A stretch of 64,000 bases of DNA, taken from positions 2,294,001-2,358,000 of the forward strand of contig JANUWF010001491.1 in assembly GCA_026120185.1 (NCBI GenBank). Reading direction: 5' to 3'. The position numbers were made by a program, and so were the translations under genes. Shown here piece after piece: positions 34,901-46,697 of this stretch; position 1 is the stretch's first letter, and each line of letters starts with the position of its first letter. Below the pieces are notes generated by a model. The model was not told the origin of the DNA, did no database searches, and saw only the letters and a list, made by a program, of their open reading frames with translations. The DNA is from Voacanga thouarsii. Lineage: Eukaryota > Streptophyta > Magnoliopsida > Gentianales > Apocynaceae.

Positions 34901-34988
34901 CCCATTCACCAAGCCTTTGGCTGAGACAGTCTTCACGAGACACTTAGACGCCATAGGGGTGGGCACCTATGGACTTACCAAGTCTTAG
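31926..34988 (+). pseudogene. Copia pol: protease, integrase, RT, RNase H; one frameshift and one stop
   Basis: The frame differs from gag; register is lost somewhere in 31870-31930. Protease: STWIVDSGATDHIC with DSG. A stop TAA at 32289-32291 lies just before WHLRLGHIN, the integrase zinc-binding start. From 32292 the frame is open to 34988. Integrase core: HTDVC, LRSDRGGEY, PQQNGVAERRNRT (D, D, E present). RT: YKARLV-type region at about 33600 and YVDD at 33999-34010. RNase H: NSTTEAEY, YCDNNGAV and KHIERKYHLI. Ends ...YGLTKS. Only these two lesions are seen, but the polyprotein cannot be made in one piece. Confidence 0.92.
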
Positions 34989-35004
34989 AGTGCAAGTGGG
35001 AGAT
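34989..35004 (+). promoter_or_regulatory. Copia polypurine tract
   Basis: GTGCAAGTGGGAGAT lies between the pol stop and the 3' LTR start TGTTGG. It primes plus-strand DNA. Confidence 0.8.
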
Positions 35005-37030
35005 TGTTGGATTGTATGTCCTCTTAGACTAGGTTTCTGATGTAAAATCGAATATTTTAATGAAAGAATTTATTTTCAGAAATTGTTTGTGAATTTTCTT
35101 TTTTGTTTGTACACGATTTTCGTTTGGAACAGACCCATTGTATTTAAATAAGTGATCTATGTGAATTGTGGTCTTTCACAGTAAGGTATGGATCACGGGT
35201 TATTTAACACATAAACATTTCTTCTTAACCTTCTGATGAGACTGGGAACCTCATCATGTTTAGGTTATTATGTTATGAATTCCAAATAGGGAATGGCTTA
35301 CCTTTAGCCAGCGGGTAGTCCACTCACTTCATGACATAAGCGTATTTCGAATACGTAGAACAAGACCTGTAGTAGTGGTTTCTCAAAGTACTATATGGTA
35401 GAAACCTAGACTACTACCGCTACAGCGTGGACTAGTACTCTACGACTTGAGTATGAGTTGGTGGTCTGGTGAAGCTGGTAGCATATACTTTGATTTGCTA
35501 GAGTTGAGGTTCTATCGTAGGGCCAATATACTTGCATGTTGGGTATGTGTGACTAGTTAGTTAAGACAGACTTATACAAGATAGAATCTGCACTATATCG
35601 CCCCTTGTGGTTGTCCGGATGGTCTAAAATGTCCAGGGCCCTGGGAAACATGACTTGGATGTTTGCTTTAGGGTAGCTCCCTTAGAAAGCGGAAACACTC
35701 CAGGAAGTCGTGGACCATTGGACTAGAAGCCTAAGGATGGTAGATGTCATTTAGGGGGGTGTTAGTACACTTCTTCCTCTCTAAATATACGGCGATGTGT
35801 AGAGGGTTATTTTAGTCATTTCACCTGTAAGCCGGAGACTTTGCGAATGCAGCATTGTCCTTGGGGTCAATATTTCCTTATGGTGATATTAGGAAATATT
35901 TAAAATGCAAAATACAGCTATTTATATAGCAGGGGTATTTTGGTCATTTTAGCAGCCAAGGCGATGTGTCTTTTTGGTCCTCGGAATAGCCCGTAAGTCC
36001 TAACTAATTTTGGGTTGAGGAATTGGTCTCATGTGAAGAGGATTTTATTTAATTTTATTCAGGAAGTCTAATTTATTGTTGGACTGGAATAAAATAAATA
36101 AATAAATAAAATAGGAGTTGAGAGAAATTAATTATCTAGTTTAATTGGTTAATTAATTATTCAGGGCCTAGGTCCAGTATGAATAATTAAGAAATTAACC
36201 TGGGCTTAAACTAAGGAAAATAATTAATGTTTAATTATTTATTGGGTTATTTATATAGGCCCAAGAAATAAATAATTAAAGATTAATTATTATGGTTCAT
36301 TTGGGCTCATTAATTATTTATTAGGTTACTTATGTAAGCCCAGGAAATAAATAATTAATATTTATTATTTTAGGCCTTTTGGGTCCAAGAAAAATAATAA
36401 ATATTTTTCTGGCCCAATAGCTTGGACCTTAGGGTTTTTTCCAGATACAGTCAAGAGGAGTTTAGGGTTAGGCCAAACTGATTCTCAGGATAGCATCCGG
36501 GTGTTTTGAAATCCCGGAGATATGTTTATCAGATATTGAGAGACCTAGTTTAGGCTAACTTATAAACAACTCTTTGGAAAAGAAAAAACCCTAATTTTTC
36601 CCTAACCTCACAAGACTCACGTCTCTCTCTCTCTGGCAACTCACGTTTTTTCCCTCTCCCTCCTCTGTGGTTTCTTCTTGTTCTTTGCTAATCAATAGCA
36701 AAAGAACCAAGGAGTTTTGAGACCGTTCCTCTTCACCATAGTATTCACCAACTAGAGGTTAGGCTGAGGAATATTCCGAGAGCTAGAGAGCTAAGCGTTA
36801 ATGCAAACAATGCGCAGTAGAAGGCTAGCGGGTGTTCAACCGGAAGCTCCTTCAAGTGTGCAAAGCGAGGCGATTCCAGCCGTTCAATCTGTTCCTACGC
36901 AACCTAGGAGGGTTAAGGAACGCAAAGGTATGATCTTCATGCTTCCGCATAGCCTTTAAGGCTCGCGTTTTATTTTTCTCCAATTTTTTTTAAACGTACA
37001 GAGCATGCCCCTGTTTCTCGTTTTCCCTCA
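35005..37030 (+). repeat. Copia 3' LTR
   Basis: 2026 bp, TGTTGGATTG...TTTTCCCTCA, followed by the TSD atctc. Scattered single-base differences and a shorter AAATA run separate it from the 5' LTR. Confidence 0.95.
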
Positions 37031-37035
37031 ATCTC

Positions 37036-38335
37036 CTCAATCAAAAACAATCCTTCAAACTACCCTATATATTAAGTTTTTCTTCACACAAAACATATCC
37101 AAAAAGCTTCTAGGTAGCCGACACACATAGACACATAGAGAGTTCACAACAAAGTTTATAACCCTAGCTTTCGATCCAAAATCAAGACATGAAAATCATG
37201 TTTTCATGTTAAAATTAATATCATAGTGATCACCATTCACCCAACAACAACTTTAATTCATATAAGGCAGGGTTTTACCTTGTATTTAGAGCTCTTTGGT
37301 GTGATTTGCTCCAAGAACCTCTCAAGGACTCACACACCACACCAAGAACACTCACTGGCTACCTTTTTCTTTCTTTTTGTTATTTTCTCTTGATTTCTTT
37401 CCATTTATTTCTCTTCCCTTGAGGCTACTAAAATTCTAGGCTAAGTAACAGCCTTCCCACCACCATTATCATTAGATTTTTGGCCAAGAGAATTTTAAAT
37501 CAATTAATTGTATGGTGGCTAATGTGTAGGTGTGTTCCAATGAAAAATTTACATACCAACCACTTATTTTCCTCCTCAAAAATTTCTCTTCATTTCTCTT
37601 GTATGCCTACTGGTTTTCATGGCAAATTTTCAGCCATTCAACCACCTTCTCATGGTCCAAGTATTGGCCAATCATATTACACAATACCTTAATTAAAGGG
37701 CCCACAAATGATATATTCCAATCACAAAAATTACACATCATTCTTTATTTATTTTGTAATCCTTTAATTGTATGCATCTTGCATGAATTATTTAGCAACC
37801 TCTCATCAGTTGACACATGACCAAGCCTACCAATCACAAAATGCCAAACGTCCAAATTTTTTACTGCATTTTCTAATTTTTCTCGTAAATGACCAAAATC
37901 GGATCCGAAACAGAAAAATATTTTATTTCACCATTCAGCTCCAAAAATTCACTGCATCCATTAGTAATACTTATATCCTTCAATTCCTTCTTAGTTTGGT
38001 CAAATTCATAGTCAAAGTCGCAAGCGCGGTCAAAATGATGAAAATTCCCCCAATAACCCGAATAACATAATTCACACCAAAACGTGCGTCTCATCTCACT
38101 AATCAATCCCTCTTCTCAGTGCACCCTCAAATTATTATTTTATTGACAATAATAGCCTTTTGAAGATTCAGAGTATGGGTAGAACAAATCTAATAATTAC
38201 ACAGGTCTCGACAAAATATTACTATACCAAAATATTCGTTTCGTTACACCGATCATCTTTTGTTTTGGCCGTTGATATAAATTCTTATCCTATTACAAGT
38301 AGTAGCTAATCAAAAGTAAAATGCGGGGTATTTGA
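37036..38335 (-). repeat. L1 3' LTR, right part
   Basis: Resumes L1 LTR sequence after the copia insertion (CTCAATCAAAAACAATCC, matching 49279 on). It ends at the polypurine tract. The LTR 5' end here is TCAAATACCCCG on the minus strand where the other LTR has TGTAATACCC. No gene is seen; a short frame at 37873-38106 recurs in the other LTR (50128-50352) and is LTR sequence. Confidence 0.85.
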
Positions 38336-39508
38336 TTCTCCCTTTCTTACAAAAATTTCGTCCTAGAAATTTAGAATTGCCTTAATTCCATCAAATGTTT
38401 ATTTCTAGTTTCTTTTACCATCTACTCATTTTGTACTCTACATGAATCCTGGTGGGTCTTTTGTTTCCTCGTGAATCTATAGATTTAAATTCCTCATGAG
38501 CAAAGGAGCCATCTTCTAGTTTCTCAGTATATGGACAACTGGCTAAAGGATGCCACATTTTCCCGCATTGATAACTTGGTCTTAGTCTCTTCCAATACTG
38601 CTCATAAGTGTGTCTGCCCTTGTGACAATAGGTGCATTGAATATATTCCATTCTTTTCTTTAAGTCTACTTCATGAGACACCAAGCAAATGTATACATCT
38701 CAATACTTCCTATTCATAGGACGTGAAATAGAAGAAAAATTCTATTTAGCACATATGAACATGATCTCTTGAGAAATTCTCCTATTTTTTCAACATAATA
38801 AAATACTTTCACATACATCATTCTCATATGATCTATAAGTAAACCACCGGTATTTATATCATTTTGCATATAGATCATACTTTTGTTTCCTTAAACAGCC
38901 ATAAACCACTTGCTATCAACTTTCATGGATACTTCCCAGGGGTTAACCATCATAGAATTTCTCTAACCTATGCATGTTTAATTTCAAATGTTTGATGATT
39001 CCTAGTACATTAGTATTGATATAATCATATCATTTCACACATTATGATAAACCAGGACTTTTAGCACTTAAATATAATGCTGAAATACTATATAAGTGTG
39101 TATATTCTTATTCACACAATTCATATAGCACTATACACACATGACCTTTGAGTGTTCAACTTCCTTTAGTCCTCATCTAACTACTACTGGTCCCAAAATA
39201 GAATGTTCAGAATTAGTAAATAATTCCTATATAAGGTTTCTCTAACCTCCATCCCTTTACTATTGTCCATATTCAGGGTCATAGACCTTTTGCAAAGATA
39301 TTGGATTTGTCTCAAATCACTCTTCTTCTGGATCATTAGAATAAATTATACCTCTAAGCCACATGCTATATCTACTCCAATATCCAAACACTATCCTTTT
39401 AAATTCACGTTTACACAGACAATGTTGGACTCCCCAATATCCCGTTACAGGCACAACTATATTTTATCAGAAGCTCTAATATGATTTCTGCTATGCTCTG
39501 ATAACATT
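38336..39508 (-). pseudogene. L1 internal region with gag zinc-knuckle relic
   Basis: On the minus strand: primer site TGTTATCAGAGCATAG (39491-39506), about 800 bp without a gene, then at 38684-38415 residues including CTYCHKGRHTYEQYW and YQCGKMWHPLASC. These are two knuckles, each lacking one Cys (Tyr and Ser instead). The polypurine tract AAGAAAGGGAGAA (38336-38348) follows shortly. So gag ends almost at the LTR and all of pol is absent. GACGAAATTTTTG just before the tract is typical of Tekay-like elements. Confidence 0.7.
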
Positions 39509-40695
39509 TGTAACACCCCATATTTCCATAACGTAGTAGGCTGTAACTTTGTGGGATGTTGCCCCATCTGATAGCTCACATAAAGGGTCTTTATAATAAA
39601 CTTCACTTAATAGGCATCGAAAAGTTTTTTCCAACATAGAAAGTACAAGAATTTGGCTTCTGATACATACACTAAAAGGTATAACAGGTCCAAGATACAG
39701 CATGAGTCTCGGGAGTCCACCGCACTTTCATTGCATCACACTGGTCCTAAGTTTTTCAAAAGAAATAGTACACATGTGAGTGAAAATCACTCAGTGAATT
39801 TCGTGTGTGCTAGTGCTTTAGTAAAGAGATAGAGTACATAAAAAACCCTTTATGGGAAAAATATTTCATTTGTTCACTAGAAATAATTTCAAAACTCTCT
39901 AAAGAAGAGTTCTTTCAAAACTCAATCGTTTTGGAAAACTGTGTTTCAATTTCAAATCATTGCCCCGATTTCCACATCAAGGCATTCCTCCAACAGAGGG
40001 TCGGCCTGTATGCAAAGCTCATAAGGCTTTGCCTTCGGCACCACGTATCATTTTGCTTAGACTGCACCCTACAACAATCAATAGTGCATCGTTGAAATGG
40101 TATGTACACCATAGCATACTATCAAGAATTAAGTTAGTGCTTATGCCAAGTATTCAAGTTAGTGCATATGCTAAGTATTCACGTTAGTGCATATGCCAAG
40201 TATTCAAGTTAGTGCTTATGCCAAGTATTCAAGTTAGTGCATACATTAAGTAAGTTAGTGCTTACTCCAAGTATTCAAGTTAGTGAATACGCCAAGAATT
40301 CATGTTAGTGCTTACGCCAAGTAAGTTATTGATTACGCCAAGTATTCAAGTTAGTCATGTATTAGATTCAAGGATTGACAAGTTCAAGAAATCAAAAATT
40401 CAAGATTCATATTGTTTATCGTGTTTCAAAATCCATTAAAAGGCTCATACTTGAGCAGATCAGGAAACCATTTTCCATACCAGGAAAACCATTTTGGGGC
40501 AAAATATCATTTTCCAGAATTTGATCCCCTAACTTGCAAGTTAGATAATAATTCTCATAGGCTCTGCAGGGCTAATCAATTTATTACTTAGGCACATCAA
40601 GCCAATAAATAATTTTTGGGATCAAAATATCACTTTTCAAACGTCAATCTCATATCGAGATATCATTTTCCAAATTCATGTCAAAACAGCATAAA
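39509..40695 (-). repeat. L1 5' LTR, left part
   Basis: Starts TGTAACACCCCATATTTCC on the plus strand, which is the LTR 3' end on the minus strand. It contains the nine-unit minisatellite. It continues at 47804 after the insertion. Confidence 0.88.
40133..40349. repeat. 25-bp minisatellite, 9 units
   Basis: Seven 25-bp units and two 21-bp units (217 bp) of the GTTAGTGCNTAYGCCAAGTA + TTCAA type. The other L1 LTR has four units. Confidence 0.92.
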
Positions 40696-41731
40696 TGATA
40701 TGATCTTGGAAAGCTCCAACACGGTGGATTAAACTCAAGATCAAGAAACCTATCAAACTCAACACAAGAACACCAAAATGCAAAGAAATTAACACTCTTG
40801 TGTTAAAATGAATCTAGCCTACTTCAAAAACACTTTAACACCCTAATCTATCAAAGATTAGAACACCAAGAATAGGAATTTGATGGTACCTAACCCAATC
40901 TTATCAAACACACAAGGTAACCTAGCAATTAGAATAGAGATGGAGTTTAGATTATCCCTTAAGATTTAGAGAAAAGATCAAATGTGGGAGTAAATCCTTT
41001 GATTTACTCTTGATATTTAATGGACATCACCCAAAAAGATCACCATTAAGAACTCTCCCTTTGGAGAGAAAAATCTGAATTTCCTTCACAAAAATATCAA
41101 AGTTATATTACAAGTGTTATAATGGCATATTTATAGTGGCCTTAACCTAAACTTATTAACCAACAAAACCTAAATATTACATGGCCTTAATATAGGTTAA
41201 AACATAATAATATTCATGGGAATTTAATTGGAAAAAAAATAGAACAAAATAAGAAAATTCAGAAAAATAGGGCAGAGCCCGAATAGACCTAGCGCCAAGT
41301 GCATTGGTTGGACCTAGCACGAGATATACTAGTGAACTTGGCACCGGGTACATTCTAGTTCACCAACCCTCTTTTATTGCACTTCAAAACTTGCTCTTTG
41401 GACCTTTATTTCATTTCTTTGTGTTTCCTTGATCCTCCAAATGAAATGTTGGTCATCTCGAGCTCTTTTTGATATTCCTTAGCCTTCAATGCTCGTTTAA
41501 AGATTGGTTTGATCTTCCACAAGGATTGTTGCTTGTGTTGTACTTTCTTTGGCCCTTCCTTTACTATCCATCTATTCACAATCTTATTATCTCTTGGCTT
41601 ATATGCTTGGATGGCTTGAAAATCCTCCCGAAACTTCTTGAATGTTAAATGTCTCCACAGAGATTTGAAGCAAGTGTTAACTTTCCATCTCTTCTTTAGA
41701 TGTGCCTTGTTGCATGGATAGATTTGTCTCA
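40696..41731 (-). repeat. 3' LTR of the gypsy derivative
   Basis: 1036 bp, collinear with 46698-47798. On the minus strand it runs TGAGACAAATCTATCC...CCAAGATCATATCA. The other LTR is 65 bp longer, so the two have diverged by indels. Confidence 0.88.
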
Positions 41732-41746
41732 TTTTCCCCTTCTTTG

Positions 41747-42500
41747 AGATGATTCATCCTCAAATCCTTCTGCCTTGTTGCTTGTACAATTTTCCTACAT
41801 AAGAATTCTAACAAGAAAATTTTTGTGAAAGTAAAATTTCAGGCATTTGTTCCACAACTCTTGCCTTGTTTCCTCTCTTCTCAACCCAAATTTTCACTCT
41901 CACCTTACTTCGCTCTTTTTCCTCCCTCTTGTTGTTTTCACCTCTCCAAACCCAAGTTGGCACTCTTGTTTTACCTCCTTACTCCCTCGTGTGTTCTCTC
42001 TCCTCCCTTATTTTTGTTTGTGTTTGGAGCTCCAACCTCTTTTTTTCTTCTTTAGTTTTTCTCTCATCTCTTACTCTTATTTTTCCCTCTCTTGCTTTTC
42101 CTTTTCTTTTTGTTCTCTTCTCTTTTTATCTTCCTCCCTCAAAATGTTTTGATCTTTTACAATCTCACTTAAGGACATAGGGTAATGTATGAATTTCTGT
42201 CTATTCTTGCACAAAGAGTAAATTATTTTCTTTCTATAGTGAACTACTTCCCTATCATATAGCCAAGGCCTTCCCAACAATATATACCCAAAATGCATGG
42301 GAAACATATCACACATCACCTCATCTTTCTATCCCCCCATGATAATTGTAACCTTGAATTTTTTGTTCACATTTACTTCACCACAATTGTTCCATCATTG
42401 AACCTTATAAGGCTGAGAATATTTCAAGGTCTCCATTCCCAATTCCTCCACCAATGTAGCAACATCACATTTTACAACTCCCTCCATTAATAATCAAGCT
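41747..42500 (-). pseudogene. Protease remnant and charged tail
   Basis: The minus strand near 42490 encodes LIINGGSC where family members have LIIDGGSC, so the catalytic Asp is Asn (GAT to AAT). The frame then breaks and resumes as DVATLVEELGMET. Downstream comes GYILLGRPWLYDREVVHY (about 42230-42290), then a Lys/Glu-rich tail ending at 42077. The polypurine tract follows after about 330 bp without a recognised gene. The plus-strand pyrimidine-rich frames at 41825-42180 are the shadow of this charged tail and its flank. Confidence 0.7.
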
Positions 42501-42623
42501 ACATGGTTTTTCTTTGATTTGACACCATGAATAGAAAATGTTTTCCCTTTGTATGTCCTCTTCTTTTTCAACCACACAAGCTTCATCAATTTCCCTCATA
42601 ACACTAGTTCATGCGCATAGTTT

Positions 42624-44040
42624 TGTTGGGTATCTCGGGCTCGTATCGTATACGGCGCAGCAGAAAATAAAATGAGATATCATCTCAGGGCCCGTCTATG
42701 TGTGGAAAATAAGACATAAAGACAATAAAGGTAACAGCTTTTTACTTTTGGGTGATCGTCTGGAGAACAAAAAATTTCTTCCTTAAGTTGAGGCGCAATC
42801 CAGCAATTCTCATGATCAACCTCCACGTGAGTTGAATGTCTAACCACTATAATCATAGTGTGTGATTATCTCAAACAGTGATCCACGCAGAGGATAAATT
42901 AAAGCACCAAAATTTCCTATGCTAGCAAAAAAAGATGGCAGCTAGGGTTTTTTGATCAAGATCAAATCGAGATAGAGAAGAGAGGAAGCTATTGTTTCGT
43001 GGTTCTAGGTTCTTCGTGTGTGTTTTTGCTAAAGTTTTAGTGTTTTATATCTACTATATATTACACAAAATCCCCCCTCCCCCCCCTTAACTATTTATAA
43101 TTTGTCCACAACAACTTCTCTTTCTCTCAATCAATCCCACTATGCAATCAAATAACTTCTTGAGTATATAATCTTCTATTGTGTGTGGCCTATTAGGTTT
43201 CTCAGTCAATTGGTAGAGAACATGAATTAATCCAAATGTCTTTGAGATTAATAATCTATAATTAATTAGAATTAATCCTATTAATTATAATCAGGATTTG
43301 TTTATTAATTCATCAATTAATAAACCCATATTCCCAGATCATGAGCGGTATCTAGCAACACATCATGACCACCCAAGAGTCCAAGAAGTCAAGTGGCCTG
43401 ACATGAACCCTTCAATAACAAACTTCAGTGCAATTAATTCCTTTCACCATACAATATCTCATTCGGTTTGGAGTACGGAATTAGTGTCAACTCCCTCCAG
43501 AAATTATTCTATCCCGAATACAATAGTACTTGTACCAAGAACCTACTACTCTAGATATGTATCAATTGGAGATCTCAAGTCTAAGGATACTTGCACGTTT
43601 GCTATGTTGGGATTATATCACTGGCACTATATAGTTATCCATGTGACTATCTCAAACCTAGGTCATCCAATGAACTTGCTCCATTAACAAGCATCCATGT
43701 GTTAACTTTGAGTATCTCAATACTCATGGTTATGAGAACTACTGCCTGATCAAATCAGGAAGTCTAACACATGCTAATCTTAACGCATTAATGATGTCTT
43801 GTCTCATTAATACTATGACTAGGGATTATTTAAGTACTAACACCACCTAGTGTAGTAGGAATATCATATCATAATCTCTACTATGATTTCCTTAACACAG
43901 CATTGTACTAGGGACTCTATCGAACAGTTATATTACTTAAAGTAAACAAAAGAAATTGTAAGATAAATAATGTCTTTTATTAAAATAAAATGTGTCATAT
44001 ACAATGTATAAGTGATTTCCTCCAGGGCACAACACTAAAA
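42624..44040 (-). mobile_element. TGTTG-type LTR (second copy)
   Basis: Starts TGTTGGGTATCTCGGGC at 42624. A TG...CA reading ends at CAACA (44034), but the flanking agttt repeats (42619-42623 and 44041-44045) would place the end six bases later. A TATA-like ATATAAAAC on the minus strand near 43045 supports minus orientation. It lacks about 300 bp present in the copy at 374-5344. There is no primer site or gene, so it behaves as a solo LTR. Confidence 0.7.
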
Positions 44041-44356
44041 AGTTTCTCAAGTGTATCCCCATTTCTTCTATCCACTCTATCTCCTCCACTAGATTTAATG
44101 TCATTTTGTGAAATTGAACTAGATGTTTCATCCTTACTAATTTCACTTTTTTTCATTTGCTTTTGCACCACCTCTAGCCAACTCCTCTTTTTCTTCTCTT
44201 GTGGATGTTAGCTTTCTCCAACTTCATAATACTTAAAGCATTTTAGGAACCTTCATCCATAGCATGGATTTGCTTCCCCTCTACCTCATTCCCTGAATGT
44301 ATGTGCCTTTCAACAAATTCTACTCCATTTTGCTTAACTCCTTCTTGATCATTCTC

Positions 44357-45450
44357 CTATATCATTTCCAATGGGTTTGACTCATCCTCTAGAAAAAATA
44401 GAATGTTGTAATATTCCTTAAGCACCCTATTTGTTGAACTCAATAGATCTATGTCTTCTTTTTCATCATCACTAAGCTCCTCATCAAGCTTATCAATATT
44501 TTTCCCAACTTCTTCATTTAGTACTTCACCATTTTGATTGAGCATTTCTTGACCTTTGGCTTCCTTTTTCTTGCTTCTCCTCTTTCTCAAAGCTATGTAC
44601 TTCATTTGCTCAACCCTTTCAACTTTTTCTTGGCCACTTTGGTCTCAAGTCTCACTTTTCGCTTCTCAATTTGTTTCTCTCGTTTGCAATTTTACACCTT
44701 ATAAAATCTTTCATTTTCCAATTTATTTAGGCAATCAACCTTTGTGTGCCTTCTACTACAACAAATCTCACAAGTCAATCCTCTTCTACTCTTTTGTTGA
44801 ACCATGATTGTAGAGACTTGAGATTCTCCCCTTTTTTCTTGCAACTCTTCCTTCTCCTTTAGTTGTTGTAGCAAACTTGAATACCTATAGTAATAATAGC
44901 CATCACTCCAACTATTATAACAGTAATAGTTTTTCTCCTCATGCACCTCTTCATCTGGTGTCTAATGCAAAACATTCCTCCTTTTTTGTTTAACTCTTTT
45001 TGGACAATCATAAGAAGTGTGCTCAAAACTCCCATAAATTTTGCATTCACGCTCCCTCAAGTTCTTTTGCACCCTATGCTTTGTTATTTTTTGTGCTCCT
45101 TATCCATAAACTTCCTCATTCCAATATTCCTCACTCTCATGTCCTTCTTCTTCATATTCCCAATTTTTCCCACTCGAATAAGATTTTTCATTGTTTTCAC
45201 TCCCCCTACTCTAATCTTCTATTGGACTCAAATTCTTACATTCTTGATCACTCTATCTTAGGTCACCTTCATAGCTTTCATACTCCCTTCCACTTGTACT
45301 AGGCCCTTCATCATGTTCATCCACATATCACATGCTCTCATAATCATTCTTCTCATATTCTTGCTCATATTCTTTAAATTCCCCATAACTACTATCACTA
45401 GCCATTGTGAATTTTCTTTCAAGAAAAGTACAAAAAATCATTGTCATACC
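44357..45450 (-). pseudogene. Gag-like protein of the gypsy derivative
   Basis: An ATG at about 45402-45405 (minus) opens MASDSSYGEFKEYEQEYEK, an acidic start. Two zinc knuckles follow: CKIYGSFEHTSYDC near 45020-45065 (second Cys replaced by Tyr) and CEICCSRRHTKVDC near 44720-44775 (all ligands present). Between them is a Tyr-rich run. Several stops interrupt it, and a Lys/Glu-rich acidic tail follows to about 44357. No capsid-like domain is recognisable, so the protein is either unusual or shortened. A 66-bp direct duplication overlaps the start (45399-45430 and 45465-45500). Confidence 0.55.
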
Positions 45451-45500
45451 CTTCTCTTTCACTCCAACTAGCCATTGTGAATTTTCTTTCAAAAAAAGTA

Positions 45501-46683
45501 CCCACAAAATTGAAATATTAAACACAAGAAAAATTCCTCACTTCACTCCCTTACATGTTTAAACATAATTTTTTTGTAGTCACTCTTCACTCGTGTTTGC
45601 ACTCTTCTTGGCTTTTGTAAAATTAGCTCACTCTTGTGCCTTTTTTTTTTTTTTTTAAACTCTCTATTCCATACTCAAGTTCTTTCCAACTCTTTCCCAC
45701 TTCAAAGTATTTAGTTCTACTAATCAAGTCAACTAAATTCCAAGGGATAAGAAAGAAAGGTGTCTTAAAGGTAATTTATCAAACACTTGGTTCACAGCAA
45801 GGAAACTATCACAACCTCAAGAACACAAAATAGAAATTAATAAGCACTTAAGAAAATGATGACACAAGAAAATTCAAGAAAAAGAAGTAGGTGTTCAAGA
45901 TATGCAAATGTTTTTCCAAACTTAATGTTAAAAATAAAATATATGACAGAAGGATTTTAAGAGGAAAAAGGATGATCCTTATTAAACAAACTTGGGCTAT
46001 ATATATAGCCTTACAATTCAATCAAATATTTAAAAAAAGAAAAATAGGGAGCTTTAGCTAACACAAAAATAGACTAATTCAAAAGTAATAAAGACAATTG
46101 CAATGTGAACAAATCTTCTAGCATCAACAATAACACCAATTAACTTCACAAATGCACTCTACTAATAAAATTAGTCATCATACTTTATGAATGGAAGCTT
46201 TGGTAGTTAAGTATAAGTAATCACAATTCATTGGGACAATATATCAAAAACACTGTGTGCATTCTCGTAGCTCAATTTTCTATAGCCAATTTCGGCTTGG
46301 TTTTGGCCCCAAATCAACAAATTTTTACACCAAATGACTCCTCAAAGATCAATATACCAAATAGGGTCAAATTAACAATATCTCTATGACACAAATCTAA
46401 GTTTTCAACCCCCAAAAATTGTAAGGAATATAGTTACGGGAATAAGAATTTTTTGTAGCAATATGAGCTTCAAATAAACAATTTTCCATGCCAAAATACT
46501 CCACAAACATTATACCATCATATGGAATCAATTTAGCATCAAGTTCATGGAAAAATCTTAAGTTTCAAGCATTCCAAAATGGCAAGGGAAAAAGTGACGA
46601 AAATAGAAAATGTTCAACAAATCTCGAAGAAGATTGTACCTTAGCCCAAAGAAAGTTGGTTGATTAGAATCAACACAATGCAA
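45501..46683 (-). other. Leader of the gypsy derivative
   Basis: About 1.2 kb of AT-rich sequence between primer site and gag-like start. It holds a run of T (45641-45656) and no gene I can support. Confidence 0.6.
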
Positions 46684-46695
46684 GCTCTAATACCA
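46684..46695 (-). promoter_or_regulatory. Primer-binding site of the gypsy derivative
   Basis: The minus strand reads TGGTATTAGAGC, the initiator-Met type with one C-to-T change, two bases from the LTR end. Confidence 0.85.
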
Positions 46696-46697
46696 CT

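Larger units (their letters stand above)
27190..37030 (+). mobile_element. Nearly intact Ty1/copia element, 9.8 kb
   Basis: Full structure: LTR (27190-29218), primer site, 1.86-kb leader, gag, pol in copia order (protease, integrase, RT, RNase H), polypurine tract and LTR (35005-37030). Perfect TSDs atctc flank it (27185-27189, 37031-37035), and L1 LTR sequence resumes on both sides. The two LTRs look about 98% alike by eye, so it is probably the youngest insertion here. One frameshift and one stop in pol are the only coding defects I see. The copia lineage is not assigned. Confidence 0.95.

Noticed and set aside
41825..42180. Ser/Phe/Leu-rich plus-strand frames resembling membrane proteins
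   Set aside because: They are the opposite strand of a Lys/Glu-rich coding tail and pyrimidine-rich sequence.
42618..44045. A DNA transposon with terminal inverted TGTTG/CAACA ends
   Set aside because: Ends are too short to be diagnostic, no transposase is seen, and a TATA-leader layout on the minus strand fits an LTR.
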